A stretch of 64,000 nt of DNA from NCBI GenBank assembly GCA_963837395.1, contig CAWINI010000004.1, positions 2,666,001 to 2,730,000 of the forward strand, read 5' to 3'. Origin of the DNA: CAVZQN01 sp963837395. GTDB lineage: Bacteria; Acidobacteriota; HRBIN11; JAKEFK01. Position 1 is the first letter of the stretch. Every line of letters begins with the position of its first letter. The notes beneath the pieces are model-generated. The model did not search any database. It was given only the letters and a program-made list of their open reading frames with translations, and was not told the DNA's origin. Position numbers and translations under genes: made by a program. Below are positions 1-7,733 of this stretch, piece by piece.

Positions 1-1
1 G

Positions 2-1060
2 ACATGGACCGCAATCGCAAACGGAATTCCAGATGATTCATGGGTCAATACTGTACGTGTGGATCTGACGCGCGATGGTTTGCTTTATGCTGGAACGCGC
101 ACCGGAGTTTTTGTTTCGTTTGATGATGGAGATCATTGGCAGCCATTGCAATCCAATCTGCCTAGAACCGGCGTGAATGATTTGTTAGTTCATGGAAATG
201 ATTTGATTGCTGCAACTCAAGGACGTTCAATCTGGATCGTTGATGATGTATCTCCACTGCGGCAGATCGATCCTGCTTCACTTTCTGCAGGTCCAATTTT
301 GATGAAGCCTGCGGCCGCGATCCGTATGGCGAAAAATGAAAATCGTGATACTCCACTGCCACCGGAATTTCCAACAACTCCAAATCCTCCAACTGGCGCA
401 TTGATTGATTATTATCTTGCCAATGCAGCATCAGGAGTTGTGTCACTTGAAATTGTGAATGACAAAGGTGAAGTTGTTCGCAGTTTTAAAAGTGACGAAA
501 AACCGGAGCGTCCGAATGCGGAACGCTATTTTGCAGAACGCTGGCTTTTACCACTTCCGGTGCTATCAGCGGATGAAGGCCATCATCGATTTTTATGGGA
601 CTTGAGATTTCCAAGACCGATTGTCGAAGAATATGAATATTCGATTGCAGCAGTGCCCGGCCAGGATACAGTCGCACTTCCACAGGGAATTATGGTCGCG
701 CCTGGACATTACACTGTTCGACTTCGTGCAGATGGAAAAGATTTGAGTCAGCCTTTGGAAGTTCAGCAGGATCCGCGAACGTCTAAGAAAGAAGAAGACA
801 TTACAACGCAAATAAGTTTTTATCACGAAGTTGCAGCTGCCGTTGCGCAAGCGTTGCCGAAAGCGAAACAGATGGATGAGATGCAAAAGAAATTGGAAAA
901 CGCAAAAGGCGCGGAAGCTGATCAGAAACGCAAAAACATCGCGAAGTTCAAAGCTGCTATGAGTGCGATTACATCATTGTTGACTGATTTAGAAGGTGCT
1001 GATGGTTCGCCAACTCAACCACAACGTGATTTGTTTGCTGAAAGCAAAAAGGATTTGTAA
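2..1060 (+). CDS. BNR/VPS10-like beta-propeller protein, C-terminal part (5' partial)
   Basis: The frame is open from the left edge, so this is the C-terminal part of a longer protein; a GTG at 59 is internal. The visible start has propeller-type motifs (LLYAGTRTGVFVSFDDGDHW, then a repeat ending GRSIWIVDD) as in the VPS10/sortilin-like glycosyl-hydrolase-annotated proteins common in Acidobacteria. After the propeller there is a beta-rich region (about residues 100-250) with a PGHYTVRL segment, and a Lys-rich helical tail that could be coiled coil. This family is generally secreted; the signal peptide would lie outside the window. Substrate and activity cannot be told from the sequence. The gene ends at TAA, immediately followed by a double-hairpin element. 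Confidence 0.75.
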   Translation, partial: TWTAIANGIPDDSWVNTVRVDLTRDGLLYAGTRTGVFVSFDDGDHWQPLQSNLPRTGVNDLLVHGNDLIAATQGRSIWIVDDVSPLRQIDPASLSAGPILMKPAAAIRMAKNENRDTPLPPEFPTTPNPPTGALIDYYLANAASGVVSLEIVNDKGEVVRSFKSDEKPERPNAERYFAERWLLPLPVLSADEGHHRFLWDLRFPRPIVEEYEYSIAAVPGQDTVALPQGIMVAPGHYTVRLRADGKDLSQPLEVQQDPRTSKKEEDITTQISFYHEVAAAVAQALPKAKQMDEMQKKLENAKGAEADQKRKNIAKFKAAMSAITSLLTDLEGADGSPTQPQRDLFAESKKDL

Positions 1061-1112
1061 GGAGCGCGGACTAAAGTCCGCGGTCCCTAATGCGGGCGAG
1101 AGCCCGCGCTCC
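1061..1112. repeat. double-hairpin intergenic element, copy 1
   Basis: Outer arms GGAGCG/CGCTCC enclose two small hairpins: CGGACT-aa-AGTCCG-type and GCGGGC-gaga-GCCCGC. It fills the whole gap between two convergent genes. A related copy with compensatory stem changes lies at 39880-39927, also between convergent genes. It could act as a bidirectional terminator, although there is no T-run. Confidence 0.7.
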
Positions 1113-1549
1113 TAGCTCTCCGTAATTACAAATTCGTTATCAGCGTTGATCGAAACGTGGTAAAGCTTGTTGAAACCTTCCTCTAAAGTTGGAACTTGCA
1201 AACGTTTCAATGCACCAAAAATTCCGGGCACTGGAATGACAGCTTTTCCTTTGCGTTGTTTGTTCCGGGCCAAAACTTCTTTTACAACCGCCGGAAAATA
1301 ATAACAGGTGATTCGAAACCCAAATGTCTTCGCCAATTCAATGTATCGCTGACGATCCGCTTTCATGATGTTGGTGTTATCCACCACAAATGGCTGCTTC
1401 GCAGCCAGACATGCTTTCAGCAACAGCGACTCGCGAGTACGCGTTTTCAGCATATCCAGGCTGAGCCGGATGTGAGTTTCAAAAAAACGATGCTTATAAA
1501 AAGTTGACTTTCCTGTCGCCTGAATGCCGACAAAAATTACCGCCTCCAT
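1112..1549 (-). CDS. P-loop kinase-like ATP-binding protein (AAA_33 / polynucleotide-kinase type)
   Basis: A protein of 145 residues starting METAVIFVG-like with a Walker A motif GIQATGKST at about residues 8-16, followed by KHRFFETHIRLSLDML and VVDNTNIMKADRQRYIELA. The order P-loop, then DxTN, then (R)QRYIELAK is the pattern of the small AAA_33/PNK-kinase/zeta-toxin-like family that phosphorylates nucleic acid ends or other small substrates. A longer frame extends to 1681, but the ATG at 1549 is chosen because the P-loop of this family sits near the N-terminus and GAAGG lies about 6 nt upstream. No phosphatase or ligase domain is attached, and no neighbour indicates the substrate. It is convergent with the preceding gene. 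Confidence 0.75.
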   Translation of the reverse strand: MEAVIFVGIQATGKSTFYKHRFFETHIRLSLDMLKTRTRESLLLKACLAAKQPFVVDNTNIMKADRQRYIELAKTFGFRITCYYFPAVVKEVLARNKQRKGKAVIPVPGIFGALKRLQVPTLEEGFNKLYHVSINADNEFVITES

Positions 1550-1679
1550 AGTGGCCTTCAGAATATCAAATGTTCGTGCTCGAACACGATCCGTCCCGAA
1601 AATGAACGCTTTTAGTCGCCAAAATCTGCCCTCATGGTCGTGAACTCCTGCTGGCAAATGGCTTGCTCTACAAGGGAGC

Positions 1680-2015
1680 ATGAAAGATAGATCAGCCTTA
1701 ATGATTGCGATTGTGATAGCGAGTGTGATCTTTGCACTTCAATTGTTTGTAAAAGAAAATCTCTTTTCTTCCGCAAACGTCGAAGCCGCCGGAAGGCTCC
1801 ATCAAATCTTTAAAGCAGGAGATATTCTCCCGTTGCTTGAAACATCAAAGATCGTTGCTAAACCTGATCAGAAACAATGCCCAAAAATGAGCATGTCATC
1901 TACGATGGCTATGCAACACAAAGAACTTTCCGATTGCCCTTACTCATTACTTCAAGCCGCTGAACACAACAAAGCAATGATGCTAAAAAATCGATTGCGC
2001 GCTAGAAAATCTTAA
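1680..2015 (+). CDS. hypothetical membrane-anchored small protein
   Basis: 111 residues. An N-terminal hydrophobic segment (ALMIAIVIASVIFALQLFV, residues about 6-24) looks like a signal anchor. The remainder is hydrophilic, Met- and Lys-rich, with two Cys residues (about 82 and 96), and ends in a basic tail. AGGGAG lies just upstream of the ATG. I recognise no domain. It overlaps the next, convergent gene by four bases. Codon usage and the upstream ribosome-binding site make it more likely real than not, but no function can be given. Confidence 0.5.
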   Translation: MKDRSALMIAIVIASVIFALQLFVKENLFSSANVEAAGRLHQIFKAGDILPLLETSKIVAKPDQKQCPKMSMSSTMAMQHKELSDCPYSLLQAAEHNKAMMLKNRLRARKS

Positions 2016-2509
2016 GCGAATCTCTTTTTGATTTTCTTCGCCACTTCTTTTGCCAATCCTTCGGTTGCACCCTTTGAATCCTGATCAGGTGACCAATAAG
2101 TGACCTTTCCATCTACATCATCTTCAAACAAGAGTGAACCATCGGTCGCATCAAAAACTTGAATATGAGCTTTAACTGTTGTAGATCCTGCAAGCATTCC
2201 AAACAGTGCACGCGCAGTTTTACTTCCAGGATGATATTCGGTGATTTGTCCGGTGATCCGCATTGTCTTTTGATCTAATGCAGTCTCCGAACTATCCATC
2301 ATCCGAACGCTGAATGTATTGAGTTTTTGCAATTGATCATGTAAATCACTTTGCAACGAGGTTCGATAATCATCTGGAAATTGGATGCCGTCTTTAACAT
2401 CAAATTGTTGAATCACAATTGCCTGATATTGCTTCCGGTTGTTTTCAGAAGAAGCAATCATTCCCACGCAAAGTAGAACTAAAAGCACAAATAACATTCT
2501 GGTTTTCAT
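2012..2509 (-). CDS. secreted DUF4410-like protein
   Basis: 165 residues with an N-terminal signal peptide (MKTRMLFVLLVLLCVGMIASS). The mature part has the layout of DUF4410 proteins: an initial VIQQFDV strand, a helix around LQSDLHDQLQKL, then MRITGQITEYHPGSKTARALF and a strand pair AHIQVFDATDGSLLFED. Such proteins are periplasmic or surface proteins of unknown role with an LpoB/GNA1162-like fold. Nothing in the neighbourhood assigns a function. It runs in the same direction as the downstream kinase-regulator genes but with its own gap of about 100 nt. Confidence 0.65.
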   Translation of the reverse strand: MKTRMLFVLLVLLCVGMIASSENNRKQYQAIVIQQFDVKDGIQFPDDYRTSLQSDLHDQLQKLNTFSVRMMDSSETALDQKTMRITGQITEYHPGSKTARALFGMLAGSTTVKAHIQVFDATDGSLLFEDDVDGKVTYWSPDQDSKGATEGLAKEVAKKIKKRFA

Positions 2510-2615
2510 AACGGTTTGACCCTCCGGGTAATGCTATTTGCAACCTGAATGCCAGGAAGGAATCTCGTCGAAGTTAATCAGGAACAAACAACGTTGTTGC
2601 GGAAAGATCAACAAC

Positions 2616-3020
2616 TCAGTTGCCATCAGATAAGAAACGTTGTCCGGCGAAAACGTCTCTAATAATGGAGAGTAATTTGTCGCGTTTGGTATCTTTCAAG
2701 ATGTAGGCGCTCGCGCCAGCACGCGAACTATCTTGCATGTCCTTTGGCGAATCACTTGAAGACAATACGATCAATCGTGCTTCTGGATGTGACCGGCGGA
2801 TCGTAATCATTGCTTGAATGCCATCCATATCGGGCATGTTCAGATCCATCAGTGTGACATCTGGCAGAACCTGGCCATAGAGATCTACAGCGTTCTTTCC
2901 GCCTTCGGCTTCAGCAACCACTTTCATATCAGGCTGTCCATTGATGATCCTGGAGATCGCCTGACGAACAAAACGATGGTCGTCTACCAGAAGTACTCGA
3001 ATCTGTCCTTTTGTAGGCAT
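2616..3020 (-). CDS. stand-alone response-regulator receiver protein
   Basis: 134 residues comprising one receiver domain: acidic pair in VLLVDDH, phospho-acceptor Asp in TLMDLNMPDMDG, Ser in VLSSSD and Lys in ILKDTKRDKL. It resembles the receiver half of NarL/FixJ regulators, including the YILKD segment, but stops where the LuxR-type HTH linker would begin, so it has no output domain. It may act through protein contacts or compete for phosphate with the full-length regulator next door. The ATG at 3020 was preferred over a TTG at 3044; neither has a strong ribosome-binding site. A promoter-like 17-mer lies 38 nt upstream (3059-3075). Confidence 0.8.
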   Translation of the reverse strand: MPTKGQIRVLLVDDHRFVRQAISRIINGQPDMKVVAEAEGGKNAVDLYGQVLPDVTLMDLNMPDMDGIQAMITIRRSHPEARLIVLSSSDSPKDMQDSSRAGASAYILKDTKRDKLLSIIRDVFAGQRFLSDGN

Positions 3021-3058
3021 AATTATGACCACATCATAAGACAAAAATGTCTGTGGTA

Positions 3059-3075
3059 TCTATAACTTAAGTTAG
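3059..3075 (-). promoter_or_regulatory. promoter-like motif CTAACTTAAGTTATAGA
   Basis: On the minus strand, 38 nt before the receiver protein start. It contains the palindrome TAACTTAAGTTA and a TATAGA that could be a -10. A 16/17 identical copy lies at 6915-6931 (plus strand), 45 nt before a small gene on the other side of the two-component cassette. This suggests a shared promoter or operator. Confidence 0.4.
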
Positions 3076-3151
3076 GGAAATGCCAATTTTTCAGAAGAAC
3101 AACGATCCGGGAAATTTGGTGTTCTTTGAGTCTTGGTGGTTTGAGTTGTGG

Positions 3152-3784
3152 CTATTCGAGGTGGACGATGCCGCGCTTCAACGCGACTGACATCGCCTGA
3201 GTGCGATCGGTAACACCAAGTTTATCCAGAATATTGTTGACGTGCGATTTTACAGTTCCTTCCGAAATTCCGAGATCATCTCCAATCTGTTTATTACTCC
3301 TGCCCTTCACAATTAATTTCAAAACTTCATATTCACGCGCAGTTAATTCATTTCCGCCGATCCGTTCCGCAAGACGTGTTGCAATATTTGGTGGAATTAC
3401 ACGCTCACCTGCATGCACGCGGCGGATTGAAGCTAACAATTCATTTCGAGGGCTGTCTTTCAATATGTAACCACGGGCTCCGGCCTGGAGCGACTGATAA
3501 ATATCTTCTTCGAGATCATAAGTACTCAGAATGATAATGCGCGCGTTGGAAAATTCTTTTCGGATCGCTTCAAGCGTTTGCAGTCCGGAAATTTCAGGCA
3601 TCCGCATGTCTAACAACACAATATCCGGACGAAGCTTGCGATATTGTGTTAAAGCTTCGGCTCCCGTTCCTGCTTCGGCGATTACTTCCATTCCGCTCTC
3701 GCTCACAATAATGCGTGATAATCCTTCACGCACTACAGGATGATCATCAACTATCATGATCTTGATCGATTCAGTCTTGCTCAT
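3152..3784 (-). CDS. NarL/FixJ-family response regulator with LuxR-type HTH
   Basis: 210 residues. The receiver domain covers about 1-125: MIVDDHPVVREG, phospho-Asp in IVLLDMRMPEISG, Thr in ILSTYD, Lys in ILKDSPRNEL. The C-terminal LuxR HTH covers about 148-205: LTAREYEVLKLIVKGRSN, KQIGDDLGISEGTVKSHV. It overlaps the histidine-kinase stop by four bases (3781-3784), so the pair is translationally coupled and very probably cognate. As a DNA-binding transcription factor its targets are unknown; palindromes on either side of the cassette are candidates. Confidence 0.93.
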   Translation of the reverse strand: MSKTESIKIMIVDDHPVVREGLSRIIVSESGMEVIAEAGTGAEALTQYRKLRPDIVLLDMRMPEISGLQTLEAIRKEFSNARIIILSTYDLEEDIYQSLQAGARGYILKDSPRNELLASIRRVHAGERVIPPNIATRLAERIGGNELTAREYEVLKLIVKGRSNKQIGDDLGISEGTVKSHVNNILDKLGVTDRTQAMSVALKRGIVHLE

Positions 3785-6747
3785 GCTAACGTCCTTCGAT
3801 TCAATGGAACTGTAACATGGATTCGCGTACCTTTGCCGATCTCGCTGTACATTTTAAATTTTCCAGCAACCCTAACGGCGCGCTCTTTCATCCCCACAAG
3901 CCCAAATCCATGTTCATTATTTGGTGATGAATTATCAAGATCGAATCCGTGACCATTATCTTCAATCTTTAATATTAAATGCAAAAGCCCATAACTTAAT
4001 TGAACATGACTCTCTTTTGCCCCGGAATGTTTTACGATGTTGTTCAGAGCTTCTTGTGCAATCCGCAATAAATTATCTTCAACTTCCGGAATGAGAATCC
4101 GTTCCATTCCAATCACGCTGCAATTTACATCAATGCCGCTACCGGAAACGGTGCGTTTAGCCATTAGTGATAATGCTTTTGCAAGTTGATCACGCTCTAA
4201 AGCAGCAGGACGCAAGGCGCGTACAAATCTTCGTGATTCTACCAAACCATTTCTTGCAATTTCCTTCGCACGTTCCAAACATTCCTGAGCTGTATCGACA
4301 TTCTCTTTCAATGTCATTTCAGCTGCTTCAAGTTGAAGTACCACGCCTGTAAAATCCTGCGTCAGAGTGTCATGAATCTCACGTGAGATCCGGTTCCTTT
4401 CTTCAAGAACTGCTGAAAATTGAGTGCGAAGTTGACGCACTCGAAATCTGTGACCTGCCAAGATCAATCCGGCGAAAGCTAAAACGCACAAACTGAAAAA
4501 ATACCAGGTCTGGTAAAAATGCGGTTTCAAATAAATCTTAATTGCCGCTCCATTCACATTCCAAACTCCGTCATTGTTAGCTGCCTTGATCCGAAAAGTG
4601 TAATGACCGGGAGGAATTTTTGTGTAAAAAGCCACTCTGCGATTCGCTGCTTCAATCCAATGCTTGTCATATCCTTCCAATTGATAACGAAATTTTACTT
4701 TCGATGGAGCGACAAAACTTAAAGCTGTATATCCAAATTCTAAATTTCCTTCACCTGGCGGAAATGAAAGTGGATTTGTAAGTTGTGATAAACCAATCAA
4801 AGTAGCACCATTACAAATTAACTGTTCAATATGTACAGGCGGAGGAATCACATTCCGTTTGATTTTTCTTGGATTGATTGTGGTCAAACCTTTCGTGGTT
4901 GGAAAATGTAGCAATCCATCTTTTGACATCCAACCTGACGGCTGCACACCTCCGATACATTCTGTGCTGCGCATTCCATCTGAAGAATCAAACGCTAAAC
5001 TGTGGAAGGATTTAATTTTGCCATTTGCAACATCATTAAGTTCCTTTTTAGCTACACAAAAAACCCCACGATAGCAGCTCATCCATAAATATCCCTGGTT
5101 GTCTTCAACGATTGAAAGGATGGCATCATCAAACAATCCTTGTTTGCTATTGAATGATGTGAACTTTCCATCTTTGTATCGGAAAATACCTTCGCCGTAT
5201 GTAGCGATCCACAATGTTCCATCTGCATCTTCATGAAGTGCCCAGATGCTTTGTTCATTCAAAGAGCCGGCATTGGGAGCTGCTGAGAACTTACCATCGC
5301 GATAAATTGTGAGTCCGGTGAATGTGCCAAACCAGATGTTTCCCGAATGATCTTCAAGAGTGCAATAAATGAAGTTATCGGTGAGCCCATCTTTTTTTGA
5401 AAAAACGGTGAGCTTGCCATCTTTCCATAGATTCAAACCATTATTTGTTCCAATCCAAATATTGCCGCTACGATCCTGGTAGATTGATCGAACCGTTGCA
5501 TTGGAAAGCTGAGGATTTGCTTGAAACGGTGTGAACATTCCATTGTTGAATAATGTGATGCCGCTGCCGCGTGTACCAATCCATAAAGTGCCACTGCGAT
5601 CTGTATACAACCCAAAAATGGGACCAGTCAGCGGTGGACGATCTGTTGGATAGACTTTGCTAACGCCGTCTCGATAAGAAATCAATCCATTCGTGCGTGT
5701 ACCGATCCAGAGATTTTTGCTGCTATCTTCAAGAACCGAATAAACAGTGTTGTCACGATTTTTTTCAACGAAGGAATTCGTAAAATTCACATCTTTGAGC
5801 TGATTAACGCCTCCACCATCGGTTCCGATCCAAAGGCTGCCTTCACGATCTTCATACAAAGTATTGACTGAATCGTGTGATAGATCATTTGCAGAAGTGA
5901 AAGATTCAAAATGGCCATTTTGAAGTCGATTCAAGCCGCCATCAGTTCCGATCCAGAGATTTCCGTCGTGATCTTGCAAGATCGCTCTGATCGTTCCGTT
6001 TGAAAGTCCGTTCGCTGTTGTAAATGTTTTTCTGAATGCTTGATCTCTGCGAAGTGTTAGCCCTGCATCTGTTCCAATCCAGAGGTTATGACTGCTGTCG
6101 CTGAATAGTGAACGGACAATGTTATGAGGCAAACCATCTGCAGTTGTAAATGATTTGAATTTTCCGTTTTGAAACAGACTCAAACCGCGATCTGTACCGA
6201 TCCAGATCCCTTCACCTGTTTCGTCGATTTCATAAATAGAATCGCTGATCAATCCATCGTGCGAAGTAAAGGTTGTGAATTTGCCTTTAGCGAATCGATT
6301 TATGCCGCCGCCGCGAGTTCCAATCCACAGATTTCCATCGTGATCATAAAACAAACATCGTATGGTGGTGCTGGACATTCCTTCTTTGAGACCGTAGTTA
6401 GTAATCTTTCCATCGTTTAAATAAGCAAGTCCTCCACCATACGTACCGATCCACAAGCCGCCTTCTCGATCTTCTGCCAGACCAAGAACGTCATTATTTT
6501 TCAGCGGCGAATTTTTTATGTCATAAACCATAAATCGCGCACCATCAAAACGCGCAAGCCCACCTTGTGTTCCCAGCCAGAGATATCCATCCCGAGTTTG
6601 GATCATCGCGGTGATACTGTTCTGTGGAAGTCCTTGTTCGCTCTGCCAGATTTGATGTCCGTATTGAATGATTTTTTTGGATGGATCGAGCCCCTCAACA
6701 AAAGAAGTGAAGAGTAACAATATTGAAAGGAAAAGAATTGGCTTCAC
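3781..6747 (-). CDS. two-component propeller sensor histidine kinase (HisKA_3)
   Basis: 988 residues. Signal peptide (about 1-20), then a periplasmic sensor of at least a dozen two-component-propeller repeats with the signature LWIGTxGGG (about 40-620). A Y_Y_Y domain follows (about 680-745, FRYQLEGYDKHWIEA), one transmembrane segment (WYFFSLCVLAFAGLILAGH), a HisKA_3 dimerisation helix with phospho-acceptor His in RNRISREIHDTLTQ, and a HATPase domain (EALNNIVKHSGA, IEDNGHGFD, HGFGLVGMKERA). This architecture in other bacteria often senses extracellular polysaccharide or its breakdown products; the ligand here is unknown. It is co-transcribed with the NarL-type regulator. Confidence 0.95.
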   Translation of the reverse strand: MKPILFLSILLLFTSFVEGLDPSKKIIQYGHQIWQSEQGLPQNSITAMIQTRDGYLWLGTQGGLARFDGARFMVYDIKNSPLKNNDVLGLAEDREGGLWIGTYGGGLAYLNDGKITNYGLKEGMSSTTIRCLFYDHDGNLWIGTRGGGINRFAKGKFTTFTSHDGLISDSIYEIDETGEGIWIGTDRGLSLFQNGKFKSFTTADGLPHNIVRSLFSDSSHNLWIGTDAGLTLRRDQAFRKTFTTANGLSNGTIRAILQDHDGNLWIGTDGGLNRLQNGHFESFTSANDLSHDSVNTLYEDREGSLWIGTDGGGVNQLKDVNFTNSFVEKNRDNTVYSVLEDSSKNLWIGTRTNGLISYRDGVSKVYPTDRPPLTGPIFGLYTDRSGTLWIGTRGSGITLFNNGMFTPFQANPQLSNATVRSIYQDRSGNIWIGTNNGLNLWKDGKLTVFSKKDGLTDNFIYCTLEDHSGNIWFGTFTGLTIYRDGKFSAAPNAGSLNEQSIWALHEDADGTLWIATYGEGIFRYKDGKFTSFNSKQGLFDDAILSIVEDNQGYLWMSCYRGVFCVAKKELNDVANGKIKSFHSLAFDSSDGMRSTECIGGVQPSGWMSKDGLLHFPTTKGLTTINPRKIKRNVIPPPVHIEQLICNGATLIGLSQLTNPLSFPPGEGNLEFGYTALSFVAPSKVKFRYQLEGYDKHWIEAANRRVAFYTKIPPGHYTFRIKAANNDGVWNVNGAAIKIYLKPHFYQTWYFFSLCVLAFAGLILAGHRFRVRQLRTQFSAVLEERNRISREIHDTLTQDFTGVVLQLEAAEMTLKENVDTAQECLERAKEIARNGLVESRRFVRALRPAALERDQLAKALSLMAKRTVSGSGIDVNCSVIGMERILIPEVEDNLLRIAQEALNNIVKHSGAKESHVQLSYGLLHLILKIEDNGHGFDLDNSSPNNEHGFGLVGMKERAVRVAGKFKMYSEIGKGTRIHVTVPLNRRTLA

Positions 6748-6780
6748 AGAAGTAACTCTTACTTATTATAAGAGAAGTCC

Positions 6781-6867
6781 GAATAACGAATAACGATTTA
6801 CGAATTACGATTGCAGGAGCATGCAACGAACTTCGATTCGTAATTCGGAAATCGCTATTCGTTATTC
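6781..6867. repeat. inverted repeat built of ATTCGTTATTC-like words
   Basis: Two 30-nt arms (6781-6810 and 6838-6867) complementary at about 28 of 30 positions around a 27-nt loop. Each arm is a string of near-repeats of CGAATAACGA/CGAATTACGA. It lies upstream of the histidine kinase, in a region without genes. No T-run, so not a standard terminator. It is one of several unrelated-sequence but same-style hairpins in this window. Confidence 0.75.
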
Positions 6868-6914
6868 ATAAATCGACTGTTTGATTCTTGAATTCCCAGC
6901 GATCTAATTCATCT

Positions 6915-6931
6915 CTAACCTAAGTTATAGA
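6915..6931 (+). promoter_or_regulatory. promoter-like motif CTAACCTAAGTTATAGA
   Basis: Differs at one position from the minus-strand motif at 3059-3075 and has the same orientation and similar distance (45 nt) to the next start codon at 6977. It includes the near-palindrome TAACCTAAGTTA. Confidence 0.4.
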
Positions 6932-6976
6932 AAACCTGCTGCCCATTTGATGATTGACCCTGCCTCCTTTGGGTAG

Positions 6977-7270
6977 ATGTGCCGATTACTCAACACTCCG
7001 ATAATTACTTCCGTGATAAGCAATCATAGGTTGCGTGATAGTCATAGGAATTCTGTAATTTCACTTCCAGAAACACCGGCAGCTGAAGCGCCCAAGAGCA
7101 ATGTAGTTACACCGGAATCAACTCATTTGCCTGCAGTGCAGCAAGATCCGAAAGCAAAAGTCGGTGGATTAAAACTCGAACGTCAGATTCATGATAGAGA
7201 TGGAAATGCGTACTTCGAAAATAAAGATCCCAACGGAAACATCACACAGCGATTCGAAAAAGTGAAGTAG
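6977..7270 (+). CDS. hypothetical small protein
   Basis: 97 residues with no recognised domain. The N-terminal third looks poorly protein-like and the start is uncertain (GTG at 7013 is an alternative). From about residue 30 it is hydrophilic, Pro/Ala-rich, and ends with LERQIHDRDGNAYFENKDPN and a short basic tail. No hydrophobic segment. It precedes a second tiny gene with a strong ribosome-binding site 28 nt downstream, and the pair ends at an intrinsic terminator, which argues for a small transcription unit. Function unknown. Confidence 0.45.
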   Translation: MCRLLNTPIITSVISNHRLRDSHRNSVISLPETPAAEAPKSNVVTPESTHLPAVQQDPKAKVGGLKLERQIHDRDGNAYFENKDPNGNITQRFEKVK

Positions 7271-7297
7271 GAATCATAAACAGCTAAGGAGGAACTA

Positions 7298-7468
7298 ATG
7301 TCGGTAGCAAACTTTACGAGTAGTGACAATCATCCGAAAATATCGACAGCAGAACTTGAAGCGAAAGAACAAAATCAGCGGGAACCGAAAAAAATTCGTT
7401 TCCGCAGAATTCTTTTGGAAATAAAGAAGGGAGAGTCGTTCTCGTTGGAAAAGATTTACAAACAGTAA
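7298..7468 (+). CDS. hypothetical 56-residue basic protein
   Basis: ATG preceded by AAGGAGG at ideal spacing. 56 codons and TAA. The product starts MSVANFTSSDNH, has a central acidic helix (TAELEAKEQNQREPKK) and a basic amphipathic segment IRFRRILLEIKKGESF. It is too short for family assignment. Supported by the ribosome-binding site, its position right after another small gene, and the clean terminator at 7542-7578. Could be a small regulatory or binding protein; this is a guess. Confidence 0.55.
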   Translation: MSVANFTSSDNHPKISTAELEAKEQNQREPKKIRFRRILLEIKKGESFSLEKIYKQ

Positions 7469-7492
7469 AGTGCACTCGTTACATTACGTATA

Positions 7493-7515
7493 AAACGCGC
7501 AATGAACGCGCGTTT
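7493..7515. repeat. small hairpin AAACGCGC/GCGCGTTT
   Basis: Perfect 8-bp stem (7493-7500 and 7508-7515) with a 7-nt loop, between the 56-residue gene and its terminator. No T-run follows. Confidence 0.5.
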
Positions 7516-7541
7516 GCCTAAGCCTGACATTGGTTGAACCT

Positions 7542-7578
7542 GCCTGCGGGTGACATCTGTTGCCCGCAGGCTTTTTTT
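7542..7578 (+). terminator. intrinsic terminator
   Basis: Perfect 9-bp stem GCCTGCGGG/CCCGCAGGC (7542-7550, 7563-7571), followed directly by seven T. It ends the transcription unit of the two small genes at 6977 and 7298. Confidence 0.9.
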
Positions 7579-7580
7579 AA

Positions 7581-7663
7581 GATGCTGGATACTTGATGCT
7601 AGATGCTCGGCATTGCATAGGTCTTTTCAAACTCCCAGCATCAAGCATCTAGCATCCAGCATC
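7581..7663. repeat. inverted repeat built of GATGCTGGAT/GATGCTAGAT words
   Basis: Arms 7581-7608 and 7636-7663 are complementary at about 24 of 28 positions. Each arm is a head-to-tail run of 10-nt words such as GATGCTAGAT. The same word family forms the hairpin at 52659-52734. Confidence 0.75.
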
Positions 7664-7698
7664 TGCTATCATAAATACTTCGATTTCAAATTCTCCTG

Positions 7699-7713
7699 TT
7701 TCACGTCATGAAA
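7699..7713. promoter_or_regulatory. palindromic operator candidate, TTTCA-CGTCA-TGAAA
   Basis: 15-bp palindrome with perfect TTTCA/TGAAA arms. A second copy begins exactly 20 bp downstream (7719), about two helical turns away on the same face of the DNA, and a third is upstream of the TonB-dependent receptor (13700). Confidence 0.5.
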
Positions 7714-7718
7714 TGTCA

Positions 7719-7733
7719 TTTCACATTATGAAA
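7719..7733. promoter_or_regulatory. palindromic operator candidate, TTTCA-CATTA-TGAAA
   Basis: Second 15-bp palindrome. It overlaps the ATG at 7728 of the CRTAC1-protein gene, a position suited to repression. Confidence 0.5.

Noticed and set aside
3781..6747. Several medium-length frames antisense to the propeller kinase and other repeats
   Set aside because: They arise from low-complexity or repeated coding sequence, lack ribosome-binding sites and show no family motifs.
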